Positions 31,946-41,943 of a DNA stretch of 64,000 nt are shown here, piece after piece. Position 1 is the stretch's first letter. Every line of letters starts with the position of its first letter. Source of the DNA: Leptolyngbya sp. NIES-3755. Its GTDB lineage: Bacteria; Cyanobacteriota; Cyanobacteriia; Leptolyngbyales; Leptolyngbyaceae. The stretch lies in NCBI GenBank assembly GCA_001548435.1, contig AP017308.1:1621030-1685029 (forward strand). Direction: 5' to 3'. The position numbers and the translations under genes are program-made. Below the pieces are notes generated by a model. It saw only the letters and a program-made list of their open reading frames with translations, made no database searches and was not told where the DNA came from.

Positions 31946-34275
31946 TCAACCAAAGTCAAAGCTCGATCGGCGATCGATAAAATCTTCCGCTTCATTCCCG
32001 TCAAGTTATCAAACCGAATTGCTAAAGTCGCTTTATTGCCTGAGCCAAAGATATTGGTAATTTCGCCAATCCCAAACTGGCTGTGCATGACGCGATCGCC
32101 CACACTCCAATCCGTGTCCGCATTCTGAACGACAGGCGCAGCAGGCTTGGTTGTGAACTTCTTGGGAATCGATGATTTCATGTTGCTTTCCAACAACTCT
32201 TTCGGCATCTCACCCAAGAACAGGGAAGGACTAGCAGGTTCGCGATTTCCATACAAGCGGCGTTCACGAGCGTAAGAGATAAACAAACGTTCTTGAGCGC
32301 GAGTGATGCCTACGTAACATAAGCGGCGTTCTTCCTCGATCGCAGCCGGATCATCGAGCGATCGATAACTCGGAAAGAGTCCCTGCTCTAAACCGACCAA
32401 GAACACGACTGGAAACTCTAGCCCTTTCGAGGAGTGCAATGTCATCAGAGAAACTTTACTTGATTCCTCTTCCACATCGTCCAAATCCGAAGCTAAAGAC
32501 GCATTCGCAAGGAAACCGATCAAGCTCTTATCATCTTCGCTTTCTTCCTCGAATTGCAGCACAGCATTGTACAACTCTTGCACGTTCTGTAAGCGATCTT
32601 CGGCTTCGTCTGTACCTTGAGCTTTTAGATCAGCAATGTAACCCGAATCTTCTAAAACGCCTTGTACCAGTTCAGAAGCGCTGATGACATCCAGTTGCGA
32701 TCGCCATTTTTGAATAATGTTCGCAAACTGAATCACACCTTTTGAAGACCGTCCTGCTAAAGTCTTGATCGAGGTTTCATCGCTGAGAATGTCCCAAAGC
32801 GGCACACCGAGTTCAGCAGCGGCTTTTTGAAGACCATCGATCGTCGTTTTACCCACACCCCGACGCGGCGTATTGATCACCCGCAGCAGGCTAAGGGTAT
32901 CGGCAGGATTCGCGATCGCTCTCAGATAAGCCAGAACGTCTTTAATTTCTTTCCGGTCATAGAATCGCAAACCGCCCACAACTTTATAAGGGACCCCCCA
33001 GCGAACTAGAATTTCTTCAAATGCCCGCGATTGAGCATTCGTTCGATACAAAATCGCAAATTTGCCCCAATGTAAATCGGAGTTCATCGACTCTAATCGC
33101 CGCATTTGTTGGACAACGAATTCTGCTTCCTCAATCTCATCTTGAGCGCGATAACAAAAATTCGGCTCCCCGTTTCCGCGAGTTGGCTTGAGAATTTTAT
33201 CGATGCGTTCCGTATTATTTTCGATTAGTTCATTAGCGAGTTGGAGAATGTTTTCTGTCGATCGATAATTCTCTTCTAATTTCACCATCGTCCGCGTATC
33301 GTCATCGGGCAATCCATCTCCAAAATCTTGCTGAAATCCCATCAAGATCGTGAAATCTGCCATGCGAAACGAATAAATCGACTGGTCGGCATCTCCCACA
33401 ACAAAGACCGATCGATACTCCCATTCATCGAATCGACTTGCCGCTTCTCCATTCGTAACCAACAATTGAATCAGATCATATTGAGTCCGATTCGTATCTT
33501 GATATTCATCTACGAGAATATGTCTAAAACGTTTATGCCAATAGGCTCGAATCTGTTCATTCTGACGAAATAGCTGAACGGGAATCCAGATCAAATCGTC
33601 GAAATCAACGGCATTATTTTCAGCGAGCTTATCTTGATAAACGCTGTAAACGTTCGCAATAACTTTTCCTCTGAAATTAGATTGTTCTTTCTCGTAATCT
33701 CGCGGGGAAAGTCCTTTATTCTTCGCATTACTAATTGCAAATCGAACCGATCGCGGATCAAACTTTTTCTCATCAATATTCAACTGATTAATGATGATAT
33801 CTTTTACCAAGCTCTGAGCATCTGACTCATCAAAAATCGAGAACGATCGAGTCCATTTTCTCCCCTTCTCGTCCTGGAATTTCTCAATATCAAAGCGCAG
33901 AATTCGACAACAGAGCGCGTGAAAGGTTCCGATCCACAGATCTTTGGTGATTGTTTTATAAATCTGCGATCGTAGTTTCGTCTGAACATGACCCGGCAAC
34001 GATTCTAACGGCTTCCCATGTTCGCTCAATGCCTGCTGTTCCGCGAACAATCGCTCAATCCGGTCTTTCATCTCTCTAGCGGCTTTGTTCGTAAATGTCA
34101 CCGCTAGGATATTCTCTGGATCAACCCGATGTTTCAGCACCAGATTGGCGATGCGATACGTCAATGCCCTGGTCTTTCCTGAACCCGCGCCAGCAATCAC
34201 CAGCAACGGACCACAGAAATGCTGGACAGCTTGCTTTTGAGACGGATTAAGATGGCTCAGAAAATCAACAGTCAT
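31942..34275 (-). CDS. pcrA: DNA helicase PcrA/UvrD (superfamily 1A)
   Basis: A 777-residue 3'-5' helicase for nucleotide excision repair and replication-fork clearance. It contains the Q motif LNPSQKQAV (residues 9-17), Walker A AGAGSGKTRAL (28-38), motif Ia TFTNKAAREMKDRI, Walker B VDEYQDTN, motif III VVGDADQSIYSFR, motif IV ENYRST, motif V MTLHSSKGLEFPVVF and motif VI RRLCYVGITRAQERLFI. A C-terminal DRVMHSQFGIGEI beta domain like that of PcrA/UvrD is present. I take the ATG at 34275 (MTVDFLSHLNPSQ); an ATG 21 bases upstream is possible and neither has an obvious ribosome-binding site. Confidence 0.96.
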   Translation of the reverse strand: MTVDFLSHLNPSQKQAVQHFCGPLLVIAGAGSGKTRALTYRIANLVLKHRVDPENILAVTFTNKAAREMKDRIERLFAEQQALSEHGKPLESLPGHVQTKLRSQIYKTITKDLWIGTFHALCCRILRFDIEKFQDEKGRKWTRSFSIFDESDAQSLVKDIIINQLNIDEKKFDPRSVRFAISNAKNKGLSPRDYEKEQSNFRGKVIANVYSVYQDKLAENNAVDFDDLIWIPVQLFRQNEQIRAYWHKRFRHILVDEYQDTNRTQYDLIQLLVTNGEAASRFDEWEYRSVFVVGDADQSIYSFRMADFTILMGFQQDFGDGLPDDDTRTMVKLEENYRSTENILQLANELIENNTERIDKILKPTRGNGEPNFCYRAQDEIEEAEFVVQQMRRLESMNSDLHWGKFAILYRTNAQSRAFEEILVRWGVPYKVVGGLRFYDRKEIKDVLAYLRAIANPADTLSLLRVINTPRRGVGKTTIDGLQKAAAELGVPLWDILSDETSIKTLAGRSSKGVIQFANIIQKWRSQLDVISASELVQGVLEDSGYIADLKAQGTDEAEDRLQNVQELYNAVLQFEEESEDDKSLIGFLANASLASDLDDVEEESSKVSLMTLHSSKGLEFPVVFLVGLEQGLFPSYRSLDDPAAIEEERRLCYVGITRAQERLFISYARERRLYGNREPASPSLFLGEMPKELLESNMKSSIPKKFTTKPAAPVVQNADTDWSVGDRVMHSQFGIGEITNIFGSGNKATLAIRFDNLTGMKRKILSIADRALTLVD

Positions 34276-34506
34276 AAGAGATAAGATCGACTCCATAGAT
34301 AGGGTATCTTATCGCAGCTTGGAACGTGGCGAAAAATAGTACGTATCACCGCCCCAACTGCCGAACTTTTTACCATAAGCAGCACAAATTCTCATCAAAT
34401 CTGGATAATTGATTAAATTCTTGCAACCTTTCTCGAAGACCGATCCACAGTTTGCTACCTGTTTAGATCGTCGTCGATAATATAAAAAACGATTAGGTCA
34501 CTCGTT

Positions 34507-35058
34507 ATGCTGACTGATCCATATTCTATGTTGGCTGACCCCTTCGCAACATTGGGCATTCCTTTGACAGCTTCACCAGGAGAAGTCCTCGATCGATACG
34601 ATGCAGTGATGCAGCTTTTAGCACCTGAACGTTATTCCAGCGAAAAGAATCGAACCTACGCTGCTGAAAATCGTCGTTTTGTTGAACACGCTTATCTATC
34701 AATTTCACAAGTCGATCAACGCTCTGAAGTTGTCAAGCAGTTACGTCAGCAAGCAAAATCGAAACCTCGACCGAATAGCAGACTTGCAAGAGCGCTTCTC
34801 AAATGCCCTTCATCGGCAGTAACTCCATTTTATGAAGGTGCGATCGATGATTTTCAATTGCTGCAATATCGATCGCTAAACAATATTCAAACAGTCGTTG
34901 GATTAATGGGAGAACTCAATCTCGTGTTTTTGTATGTCACGAGAAACAATGCTGATGAAGGCGGACAGGAGGTAAAAGTACCGCGATCGCCGCGTCCCTC
35001 TCCACCGAGCTTTGCAGCAGAAGCCGAACCCGATGTGGGCATTGCCACAGTTCCTTGA
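34507..35058 (+). CDS. Cyanobacterial J-domain-like protein
   Basis: A 183-residue protein. The first 70 residues read like a degenerate DnaJ-type helical domain: DPFATLGIPLTASPGEVLDR, then RYSSEKNRTYAAENRRFVEHAYLSIS, but I see no HPD motif. The remainder is helical and ends in an acidic, Pro/Ser-rich tail (PRSPRPSPPSFAAEAEPDVG). J-like proteins of this type are common in cyanobacteria (cell-division and thylakoid-related families), and I cannot assign a role. An internal ATG at 34528 would trim seven residues. It stands alone between the helicase promoter and the WD40 gene. Confidence 0.7.
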   Translation: MLTDPYSMLADPFATLGIPLTASPGEVLDRYDAVMQLLAPERYSSEKNRTYAAENRRFVEHAYLSISQVDQRSEVVKQLRQQAKSKPRPNSRLARALLKCPSSAVTPFYEGAIDDFQLLQYRSLNNIQTVVGLMGELNLVFLYVTRNNADEGGQEVKVPRSPRPSPPSFAAEAEPDVGIATVP

Positions 35059-35197
35059 AAATTGATTTCGTATTTAACTTTCTACTTTCAAAATATGCGT
35101 ATTAATAGTAATCTTCTGTAAAGTGCATAGCACAAGCTCTATTCATAAGACTGTTTGTGCGAACATTCACCTACAATTTGTATTAATTTATACTGCA

Positions 35198-38100
35198 ATG
35201 AATTGCTACGCTGCAACTAGCTTTTTTCAAGTGGGCGGAAGCCTACCCTATGATGCGTTGACCTATGTTGCTCGGCAGGCAGATCAAGATCTTTTTGATG
35301 CCTTATTAAAGCAAGAGTTTTGTTACATCTTTAACGCACGGCAGATGGGGAAATCGAGTCTACGGGTTCGCACCACATCGCGATTACAAGCTGTGGGAGT
35401 GAAATGCGGCATTCTTGATTTGACTGAGATTGGAACTCAGCAAGTGACGATCGAACAATGGTACGCCTCGATCGCGGGTCTTCTCACGCAACGATTTCAA
35501 TTGCAGATCCATCTACCGCAATGGTGGCGAGAGCGGAATCATTTACCCTACGTGAATCGATTGAGCGAATTTCTTGAAACGGTGTTGCTCGAACAAGTTT
35601 CAGATTCGATCGTCGTTTTTCTCGATGAGATTGATACGGTTCTGGGATTGCCCTTCCCAGTCGATGACTTCTTTGCTTTGATTCGGACGTGTCACAGCAA
35701 ACGCGCTGAAATTCCTGCTTACAATCGCTTAACATTCTGTTTGATGGGTGTTGCGACACCGAGTCGTTTGATCTCCGATCGACGCAGAACACCCTTTAAC
35801 ATTGGACACGCGATCGAGCTTTGTGGCTTTCAACTCTCTGAAGTTGCGCCCTTAGTTTCTGCATTTACAAAGGTGACATCTGACCCCAATATGATGCTGT
35901 CTCGAATTCTTGATTGGACTCAGGGACAGCCATTTTTGACTCAGAAACTCTGTGATTTAGCAATGCGATCGAACACAGTCTTAGAAACACCCGCCTCGAT
36001 CGATTGGTTGGTGCAAACTCGTGTGATCGAAAACTGGGAAGCTCAAGATGAACCGGAGCATTTCAAAACGATTCGCGATCGTCTTTTGCAAGATGAATCC
36101 AATGCAGCTCGTCTTTTGGGTCTTTATCAGCAACTTCTAGAAGCTCAATCAGAAGAGAATCTGCCTCGTCTCCCAACCGATGACACACCTGAACAAACAG
36201 AATTGATTCTATCGGGCATTGCCGAGCGGAATGGAGCTTGGTTACAAATTAAAAATCCAATTTATTCGACGATTTTCAATGCTCAATGGGTGGCAAAACG
36301 GCTCGAAGCTCTGCGTCCTTATGGTCAAGCGTTGAATGCTTGGAAGATTTCTGGAGATGCGTCTCAATTGCTGCGGGGACAGGTATTAAAAGAGGCACTT
36401 CACTGGGCAGAAGGGAAAAAATTAAGCGATCGAGATTATCGATTTTTAGCGGCAAGCCAAGACCAAGAACAGCAAGAAGCTCAGCTTAGACTCGAAGCCG
36501 AACGGCTCAAAGAAGTCGAAGCCCGATTGCGTTTAGAACAACAGCGATCGCATGAACAACGTTTCTATCTAAAGCGTCAACGGATTCTGCTTGCATTTCT
36601 CAGCATGATGGTTGCCGTGGCATTGATTCTAGGAGCTTTAGCGTATCAGCAATATCAACAAAGAGCAGTGAGCGAACTCAAAGCAATTAACCTTTCGGCT
36701 CAAGCGTTATCGACTTCTAATAAACAATTAGATGCTTTGTTGCAAGCGATTCAAGGCAAACGCAAGCTTCAACGAATTCAAGCCACACCAGAACTACGAT
36801 CGCAAATGAATGAAACGTTGCGTCAGATTGTTCTAGAGATTGAAGAATACAATCATCTCGACGGTCACAAGGCAGCGGTTACAGCCGTGGACTTTAGTAC
36901 CGATGGGCAGAAGATTGCTTCTGGGAGTGTAGATGGCACGATTAAATTTTGGCGACCGGACGGAACTGACTTGAAAACGATCGCGGCTCATCCAGCTACA
37001 ATCCGCGTGATTAAATTTAGTCCTGATGGTCAGCAATTGATTTCGGCAGGCGACGATCGAACGATTCGATTATGGACACCGGAAGGACAATTCATCGATC
37101 GTGCAGAATCCAAGATTGCAGCGATCTGGGGACTTGCTTTTAGTCCTGATAGTTCACGGTTTGCGGTGGCTGGAAGTAGTAATGCGATCGAGATTTGGAA
37201 TCGAAACGGTCAATTGATTCGCACGATTCAAACTCAGAGCATTGGTATCAGAGAAGTTGCATTTAGTCCCGATGGTCAATTTATTGCTTCTGCCAACATT
37301 GATAACACCGTCACAATTTGGACGATCGACGGTCAACCACAGCTTACTTTATCCGGTCATCAAGCCCCCATTTACTCTGTCGCCTTCAGTCCCGATAATC
37401 GATTGATTGTTTCGGGGAGTGCAGATAATACGATTAAGCTCTGGGATCGTTCTGGTCAATTGCTCAAAACGCTACAAGGGCATGAGGCGATTGTAAAAGA
37501 ACTTCGATTTAGCCGAGATGGACAATGGTTTGCCTCTGCTAGTTTAGACAAGACCCTGAAACTTTGGAATCGGAGTGGGACATTGCTTAGAACGCTGCGA
37601 GGTCAGGATGCGGCGATCTGGGCATTAGCAATTCATCCGAACGGAGAGACGATCGTGTCAGCAGGGGCAGATAATCGTTTAATCTTGTGGAAGTCTAACA
37701 ACCTCTTCCAAAGTGCAAATTACAGTTTAACCGGATGGACACGGCGATTAGTCTTTCATCCCGATGGCAGTAAGATCGCACAGGTCGGAACCGATAAAAA
37801 CATGAAATTCTGGTCGCCAGATGGAACATTGCTGCAATCGATCAAGGCGCATGATTCCTCGATCGCGAGTCTTTCTCTCAGTCCCGATGGTCAAACACTG
37901 GCAACCTCAAGTGAAGATCGAACGATCAAGCTTTGGAACTGGTCAGGCGAATTATTACAATCGCCGCTTAAACATAGCTCGACAGTACTTTCAACCGCAT
38001 GGCATCCGATTGAACGATCGCTGACTTCAGGAACCGCCGACGGTACGATTTGGCGATGGCAACAAAACGGCGATCGAATCAAAACTTGGAAAGCTCATCA

Positions 38101-38683
38101 AGCCCCGATTTGGGATATTGCTTTTAGTCCTGATGGGCAAATTCTAGCTTCTGCGGGAAATGATGCGATCGTAAAACTTTGGACACCAGAGGGCAAATTA
38201 TTGCATACCTTGAAAGAACACCAAGCGAGTGTTTGGTCGATCGCGTTTAGTCCTGATGGGCAAATTTTAGCCTCTGGAAGTGGAGATTCAACGGTCAAAC
38301 TATGGAGTCGAGATGGAAAGCTATTAAAGACCTTAAGCGGGCACAAAGCAGCGATTTGGGGAATTGTGTTTAGTGCAGATGGAACACTCATTGCAACTGC
38401 CAGCATTGATGAAACAGTGAAGCTCTGGTCGCGAGAAGGAGCATTGATAACAACGCTGAAAGGACATCATTCAGGTGTTCGAGGTTTAACTTTTCATCCG
38501 AATCAACGAATTCTTGCTTCCGCAGGTGACGATCAGACTTTAATTCTCTGGAATTTAGATGAAATTCTCAAGCTTAATCCGATTCGTTATGCTTGCACTT
38601 GGGTTGAAGACTATTTGCAGCACAATACCAGTCTGAACGATCGCACTTCGACGGATATTGATCGCGATTTATGTCGATTCTAA
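35198..38683 (+). CDS. AAA-like NTPase with transmembrane segment and 14 WD40 repeats
   Basis: A 1161-residue protein in three parts. Residues about 8-370 form an AAA_35/STAND-like NTPase with Walker A FNARQMGKSS, Walker B VVFLDEIDTVLG and a winged-helix-like tail. A coiled coil (KEVEARLRLEQQRS) leads to one membrane helix (ILLAFLSMMVAVALILGALAY, about 470-490). From about 560 to 1120 I count 14 WD40 repeats, each ending with an LW/FW-type strand, which would make two seven-bladed propellers. Such proteins are typical of large cyanobacterial genomes and act as signalling hubs or sensors. The ATG at 35198 was chosen; a GTG at 35123 would extend it by 25 residues. No effector domain is seen. 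Confidence 0.93.
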   Translation: MNCYAATSFFQVGGSLPYDALTYVARQADQDLFDALLKQEFCYIFNARQMGKSSLRVRTTSRLQAVGVKCGILDLTEIGTQQVTIEQWYASIAGLLTQRFQLQIHLPQWWRERNHLPYVNRLSEFLETVLLEQVSDSIVVFLDEIDTVLGLPFPVDDFFALIRTCHSKRAEIPAYNRLTFCLMGVATPSRLISDRRRTPFNIGHAIELCGFQLSEVAPLVSAFTKVTSDPNMMLSRILDWTQGQPFLTQKLCDLAMRSNTVLETPASIDWLVQTRVIENWEAQDEPEHFKTIRDRLLQDESNAARLLGLYQQLLEAQSEENLPRLPTDDTPEQTELILSGIAERNGAWLQIKNPIYSTIFNAQWVAKRLEALRPYGQALNAWKISGDASQLLRGQVLKEALHWAEGKKLSDRDYRFLAASQDQEQQEAQLRLEAERLKEVEARLRLEQQRSHEQRFYLKRQRILLAFLSMMVAVALILGALAYQQYQQRAVSELKAINLSAQALSTSNKQLDALLQAIQGKRKLQRIQATPELRSQMNETLRQIVLEIEEYNHLDGHKAAVTAVDFSTDGQKIASGSVDGTIKFWRPDGTDLKTIAAHPATIRVIKFSPDGQQLISAGDDRTIRLWTPEGQFIDRAESKIAAIWGLAFSPDSSRFAVAGSSNAIEIWNRNGQLIRTIQTQSIGIREVAFSPDGQFIASANIDNTVTIWTIDGQPQLTLSGHQAPIYSVAFSPDNRLIVSGSADNTIKLWDRSGQLLKTLQGHEAIVKELRFSRDGQWFASASLDKTLKLWNRSGTLLRTLRGQDAAIWALAIHPNGETIVSAGADNRLILWKSNNLFQSANYSLTGWTRRLVFHPDGSKIAQVGTDKNMKFWSPDGTLLQSIKAHDSSIASLSLSPDGQTLATSSEDRTIKLWNWSGELLQSPLKHSSTVLSTAWHPIERSLTSGTADGTIWRWQQNGDRIKTWKAHQAPIWDIAFSPDGQILASAGNDAIVKLWTPEGKLLHTLKEHQASVWSIAFSPDGQILASGSGDSTVKLWSRDGKLLKTLSGHKAAIWGIVFSADGTLIATASIDETVKLWSREGALITTLKGHHSGVRGLTFHPNQRILASAGDDQTLILWNLDEILKLNPIRYACTWVEDYLQHNTSLNDRTSTDIDRDLCRF

Positions 38684-39744
38684 TCCTTCGGACGTGGCAC
38701 CCTAAATTTGGGCGATCGAGCTTTCCCTCTCAACTCTTGCCACAGTTGCTCATACTGTTTTGTCATGGCTTCTACAGTGAAATTTGCAAGCGCCATTTGT
38801 CTCGCTTGTTGCCCCATCTGAAGTCTTAGAGCAACATTACGCGATCGCCTTAGTGCCTCTGCCAATCCACCGACATCATTCTTCTCAATCAGCCACCCCG
38901 TCACACCATCGATCACAGCTTCTGGCATACTTCCCACTCGTGTCGCAATCACCGGACGAGCCGCTAACATTGCCTCAACCATTGCCAGCGGAAATCCTTC
39001 AGAGCGAGACGGCATTGCCACCACATCAAACTGTGAGAGATACGATCGAGGATTGTCCACCCATCCCAAAAGTTGAACTCGATTTTGAATGCCTAAATCC
39101 ATTGCTAATTGTTCTAAGTTCGATCGCTCTGCTCCTTCTCCCAAAATTACAGCTTTGGTCTGTTCAACTTGTGCGATCGCGTTCAATAAAATCTCATGCG
39201 CTTTCATTGCATCTAAGCGTCCGATGCTTCCAACGGTCAATGTCTCTTGAATCGTTGACTCTGGCTCCCCCAAGTCTGGAACCCCATTCGGAATCGAGAT
39301 CACAGCATCACGTCCAAGTGCGTAAAAGTCCTCCATTTCTCGAGCGCTGGCTTTCCCGACTGCGACATGAGCATCGACTCGTAATGATAAAAATCGAGTT
39401 CGCCAAAGCTCGATCGCGTCTGTGGTTCTCAAGGGCAATTGATCGACGCGAACAACTCTGGCATTTGGAATCATTAAAGCGGCGGATAGTGCGATCGCAC
39501 AAGCCCAAGGCGTACAGAGATTGATGTGAATGATATCAGGCTGTAATTGCTTGAATGTTTGCCAATGTGAAAAGAAGTTTTTCGGGAGAATGAACTTTGG
39601 GCGATCGTTAGCTATTGCATTCACAACCGTTTCAGAAACACCCACAACAGTTACATCCATTGATGTATTCGCAACTAAGTGACCTAAGCTAATCTCTGCG
39701 CCACCAACGCCTTCAGAATCGGTGTAGACAACAACTTTAAGCAT
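38680..39744 (-). CDS. Family 4 glycosyltransferase
   Basis: A 354-residue GT-B enzyme, last gene of the minus-strand glycan operon. It opens with MLKVVVYTDSEGVGGAEISL (acceptor-binding Gly-rich loop) and has the donor-side motifs TVGSIGRLDAMKAHEILLNAI (about 172-192), EGAERSNLEQLA, FDVVAMPSRSEGFPLAMVEAM (about 234-254, the E-x7-E motif) and RPVIATRVGSMPEAVIDG. No membrane segment is evident. It overlaps the upstream GT4 gene by 8 bases and the convergent WD40 gene by 4 bases. Sugar specificity is not readable from sequence. Confidence 0.93.
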   Translation of the reverse strand: MLKVVVYTDSEGVGGAEISLGHLVANTSMDVTVVGVSETVVNAIANDRPKFILPKNFFSHWQTFKQLQPDIIHINLCTPWACAIALSAALMIPNARVVRVDQLPLRTTDAIELWRTRFLSLRVDAHVAVGKASAREMEDFYALGRDAVISIPNGVPDLGEPESTIQETLTVGSIGRLDAMKAHEILLNAIAQVEQTKAVILGEGAERSNLEQLAMDLGIQNRVQLLGWVDNPRSYLSQFDVVAMPSRSEGFPLAMVEAMLAARPVIATRVGSMPEAVIDGVTGWLIEKNDVGGLAEALRRSRNVALRLQMGQQARQMALANFTVEAMTKQYEQLWQELRGKARSPKFRVPRPKD

Positions 39745-40909
39745 AAGGCAACACCGATCGATAAATTTCTAGGTGCGATCGTGCGATCGTTTTCCAGTTA
39801 AATTGCTGCACGAATTCAAACCCTTGTTGAGATAAGCGATCGCGTTCTGCTGAATCTTGAATTAGCTCTAATAGTGCATGAGTCAGTGCATCAGGATCAC
39901 GTGGCGGAATCTGTCTAACATTGAGTTCTGTTCCCGTTGCAATCACAGGTAATCGATGCGTCATCAACGCTAACAATGATCCGCTTTTGAGTGTCACACC
40001 ATGATTAAACGGTAAAACTCCAATATCAGCACCCGATAGATAAATAGAAGCAACCTCATTCGGAACGTATCCAGTCATGTGAACGACATTATCAAGCTGT
40101 AAATCAGAAATCGTGCCTTCTAATTGAGTCCAATAGCGTTTTGCATCTTCTCCACGCAGCGCTAAACTTTCAACACCTCCAATTAGAATTAATCGGGCTT
40201 GTGGTTGGTTTTTAACGACATTCTGAAACGCAGTGAGCAATGTTTCTAAGCCTTTAACCGGATGGAGAAAACCGAAGAATGCGATCGCAATACTATCCTC
40301 CGACCAGCCACACCGATCGAGTAACTTCTCTCTCGCATTCTCACATTCAACGACTTCAATATTTGCCCCAATTGGAATTCGATGCACTTTAGCTGTCGGT
40401 AATCGCTCAAGAATCACCTTTTCCGCTTCATTGTTTGTAGTAATAATTTCCGCACTTTGAGTTAACAGGAAACCATCTTCACGATCCCACCATTGATATC
40501 GTTGTCCCCATTGTTTCAATCTTTCTAAAAGCTTACTTGGAAACCACTTTGGCTCCCATTCCCACCAGCCGTATTCATGTACAGTAGTAATGATAGGTTT
40601 ACGCCAACCCGTAGCACGAAGCAGTAGCGGCAATAGGAAAATTGCTCGATCGAACGCATAAGTTCCTGCTGCATGTTGAACATGTAGGATATCAGCTTGC
40701 GATCGATGAACTGCTCGAACTAATGCAGGTAGGCTTTTAATACTCCAATCTTTTACAACACCGAAAACAGTTGGATCATCTTGAGCCGCTTCAAATGTGG
40801 TTAAAACGATGGTGTCGATCGACAATTCCGATCGCAATCGTGCCGTATAGTGAGCGACACCACAGCGATCGGGTAAATAGGTTCCAGCAATTAGCGCGAC
40901 TTTAGGCAT
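39737..40909 (-). CDS. Family 4 glycosyltransferase
   Basis: A 390-residue GT-B glycosyltransferase. N-terminal MPKVALIAGTYLPDRCGVAHYT carries the GVAHYT motif typical of a subgroup with mannosyl/glucosyl-type members. Donor-side motifs are IAFFGFLHPVKGLETLLTAF (about 210-229), ARLILIGGVESLALRGEDAK and VASIYLSGADIGVLPFNHGV (about 286-305). It overlaps the GT9 gene by 19 bases and the next GT4 gene by 8 bases, so translation is coupled throughout the operon. Likely adds a sugar to a surface polysaccharide or lipid-linked oligosaccharide; acceptor unknown. Confidence 0.92.
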   Translation of the reverse strand: MPKVALIAGTYLPDRCGVAHYTARLRSELSIDTIVLTTFEAAQDDPTVFGVVKDWSIKSLPALVRAVHRSQADILHVQHAAGTYAFDRAIFLLPLLLRATGWRKPIITTVHEYGWWEWEPKWFPSKLLERLKQWGQRYQWWDREDGFLLTQSAEIITTNNEAEKVILERLPTAKVHRIPIGANIEVVECENAREKLLDRCGWSEDSIAIAFFGFLHPVKGLETLLTAFQNVVKNQPQARLILIGGVESLALRGEDAKRYWTQLEGTISDLQLDNVVHMTGYVPNEVASIYLSGADIGVLPFNHGVTLKSGSLLALMTHRLPVIATGTELNVRQIPPRDPDALTHALLELIQDSAERDRLSQQGFEFVQQFNWKTIARSHLEIYRSVLPYA

Positions 40910-41943
40910 AGTTGAGATTCTTCTAAAAGTTCAAGGCTCGATCGCACAATCTCTTCTGGTTCAATGTCCAAACACTCCAGATCATAGGGACATTGAAACG
41001 CATAGCAAGGATGGCATGATGTGGGTTGACGCAACAATCGAACCGGGCAGTGACGCGGTTGCCATTGACATTCCAGTTCTGTGCCAGCAAACATAATTAC
41101 ACTTGGTGTTCTAGTTGCATCGGCAATGTGCATCGTTGAGGTATTGTTACTCAACATCAATTTTGCGTTAGCAATTAAGGCTGCTAGTTCCGGTAAACTT
41201 GTTTTCCCAATTAAGTCGATCGCATTATCACCCAGAATATCCAGAACAATATCAGCCCGATCGCGATCTTTTTCTACTCCTGTGACTACGACTTTCCAGC
41301 CTGTGATCGCTGCAAGTTTTTGAGCCGCGATCGCGAATCGTTTTGCATCATAATTGCGTGATTGGCAACTCGTCCAAGGATTCAACACAATGTATGGCTG
41401 ATCAATCAGTTGAATCTTAGGATATTGAATTGCAAGAGAGCGATCGAGTACTTCAAAACCAACCGATTCGATCAATCTCAAGTTTCGCTCGACTTGGTGT
41501 AGTTCATCCGGTGCTGAAGAAACTTCATGAGTGAGCATCATTCCGCCCTTCTCCTTCGATTCTCCCAGCCTCAGAGGAATTCCAGCCAAACAAGACACAA
41601 ACGCGGCTGGATGCGGCGATTGACTAAAGCTCGTGAAGATAATCACTGCATCAAATCCGCGTAGTTTTTCCACTAGCTCCCATTCGCGGGCTGGATCGAA
41701 TGCTAATCGTCCCAAATCTTGCCAGAGAACTCGCCATGTCAAAACCTCATCCACCCACGGCAGCAATGATGCCGCGATCGAGCCTCCCGGACTTGCCATC
41801 AAGGTTAACTTTGCGTCAGGCAAATTCGCTTTAATCGATCGCAAAGCTGGACTGGTCATGATCACATCACCAATATTGTCCAATCGCATCACCAATAAAT
41901 TTCTAACCGATGTCCAAGGATGAGATAGCACAAGATTTTTCAT
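40891..41943 (-). CDS. Family 9 glycosyltransferase (heptosyltransferase-like)
   Basis: A 350-residue GT-B enzyme of the ADP-heptose:LPS heptosyltransferase family. Family markers are LLVMRLDNIGDVIMTSPALR (residues 16-35), LTLMASPGGSIAASLLPWVD, the central YIVLNPWTSCQSRNYD nucleotide-binding strand, and IADATRTPSVIMFAGTELECQ with the C-terminal conserved Cys/His region CHPCYAFQCPYDLECL. Cyanobacterial GT9 proteins are common, but their donor may not be heptose. The gene abuts the preceding GT9 gene (stop TAA directly followed by its ATG). Confidence 0.92.
   Translation of the reverse strand: MKNLVLSHPWTSVRNLLVMRLDNIGDVIMTSPALRSIKANLPDAKLTLMASPGGSIAASLLPWVDEVLTWRVLWQDLGRLAFDPAREWELVEKLRGFDAVIIFTSFSQSPHPAAFVSCLAGIPLRLGESKEKGGMMLTHEVSSAPDELHQVERNLRLIESVGFEVLDRSLAIQYPKIQLIDQPYIVLNPWTSCQSRNYDAKRFAIAAQKLAAITGWKVVVTGVEKDRDRADIVLDILGDNAIDLIGKTSLPELAALIANAKLMLSNNTSTMHIADATRTPSVIMFAGTELECQWQPRHCPVRLLRQPTSCHPCYAFQCPYDLECLDIEPEEIVRSSLELLEESQLCLKSR

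Noticed and set aside
38784-39524. A 246-codon open frame antisense to the GT4 gene at 38680-39744
   Set aside because: The opposite strand encodes a clear GT4 with the E-x7-E donor motif and operon overlaps; the antisense frame reads as low-complexity Ser/Leu/His sequence without a family.
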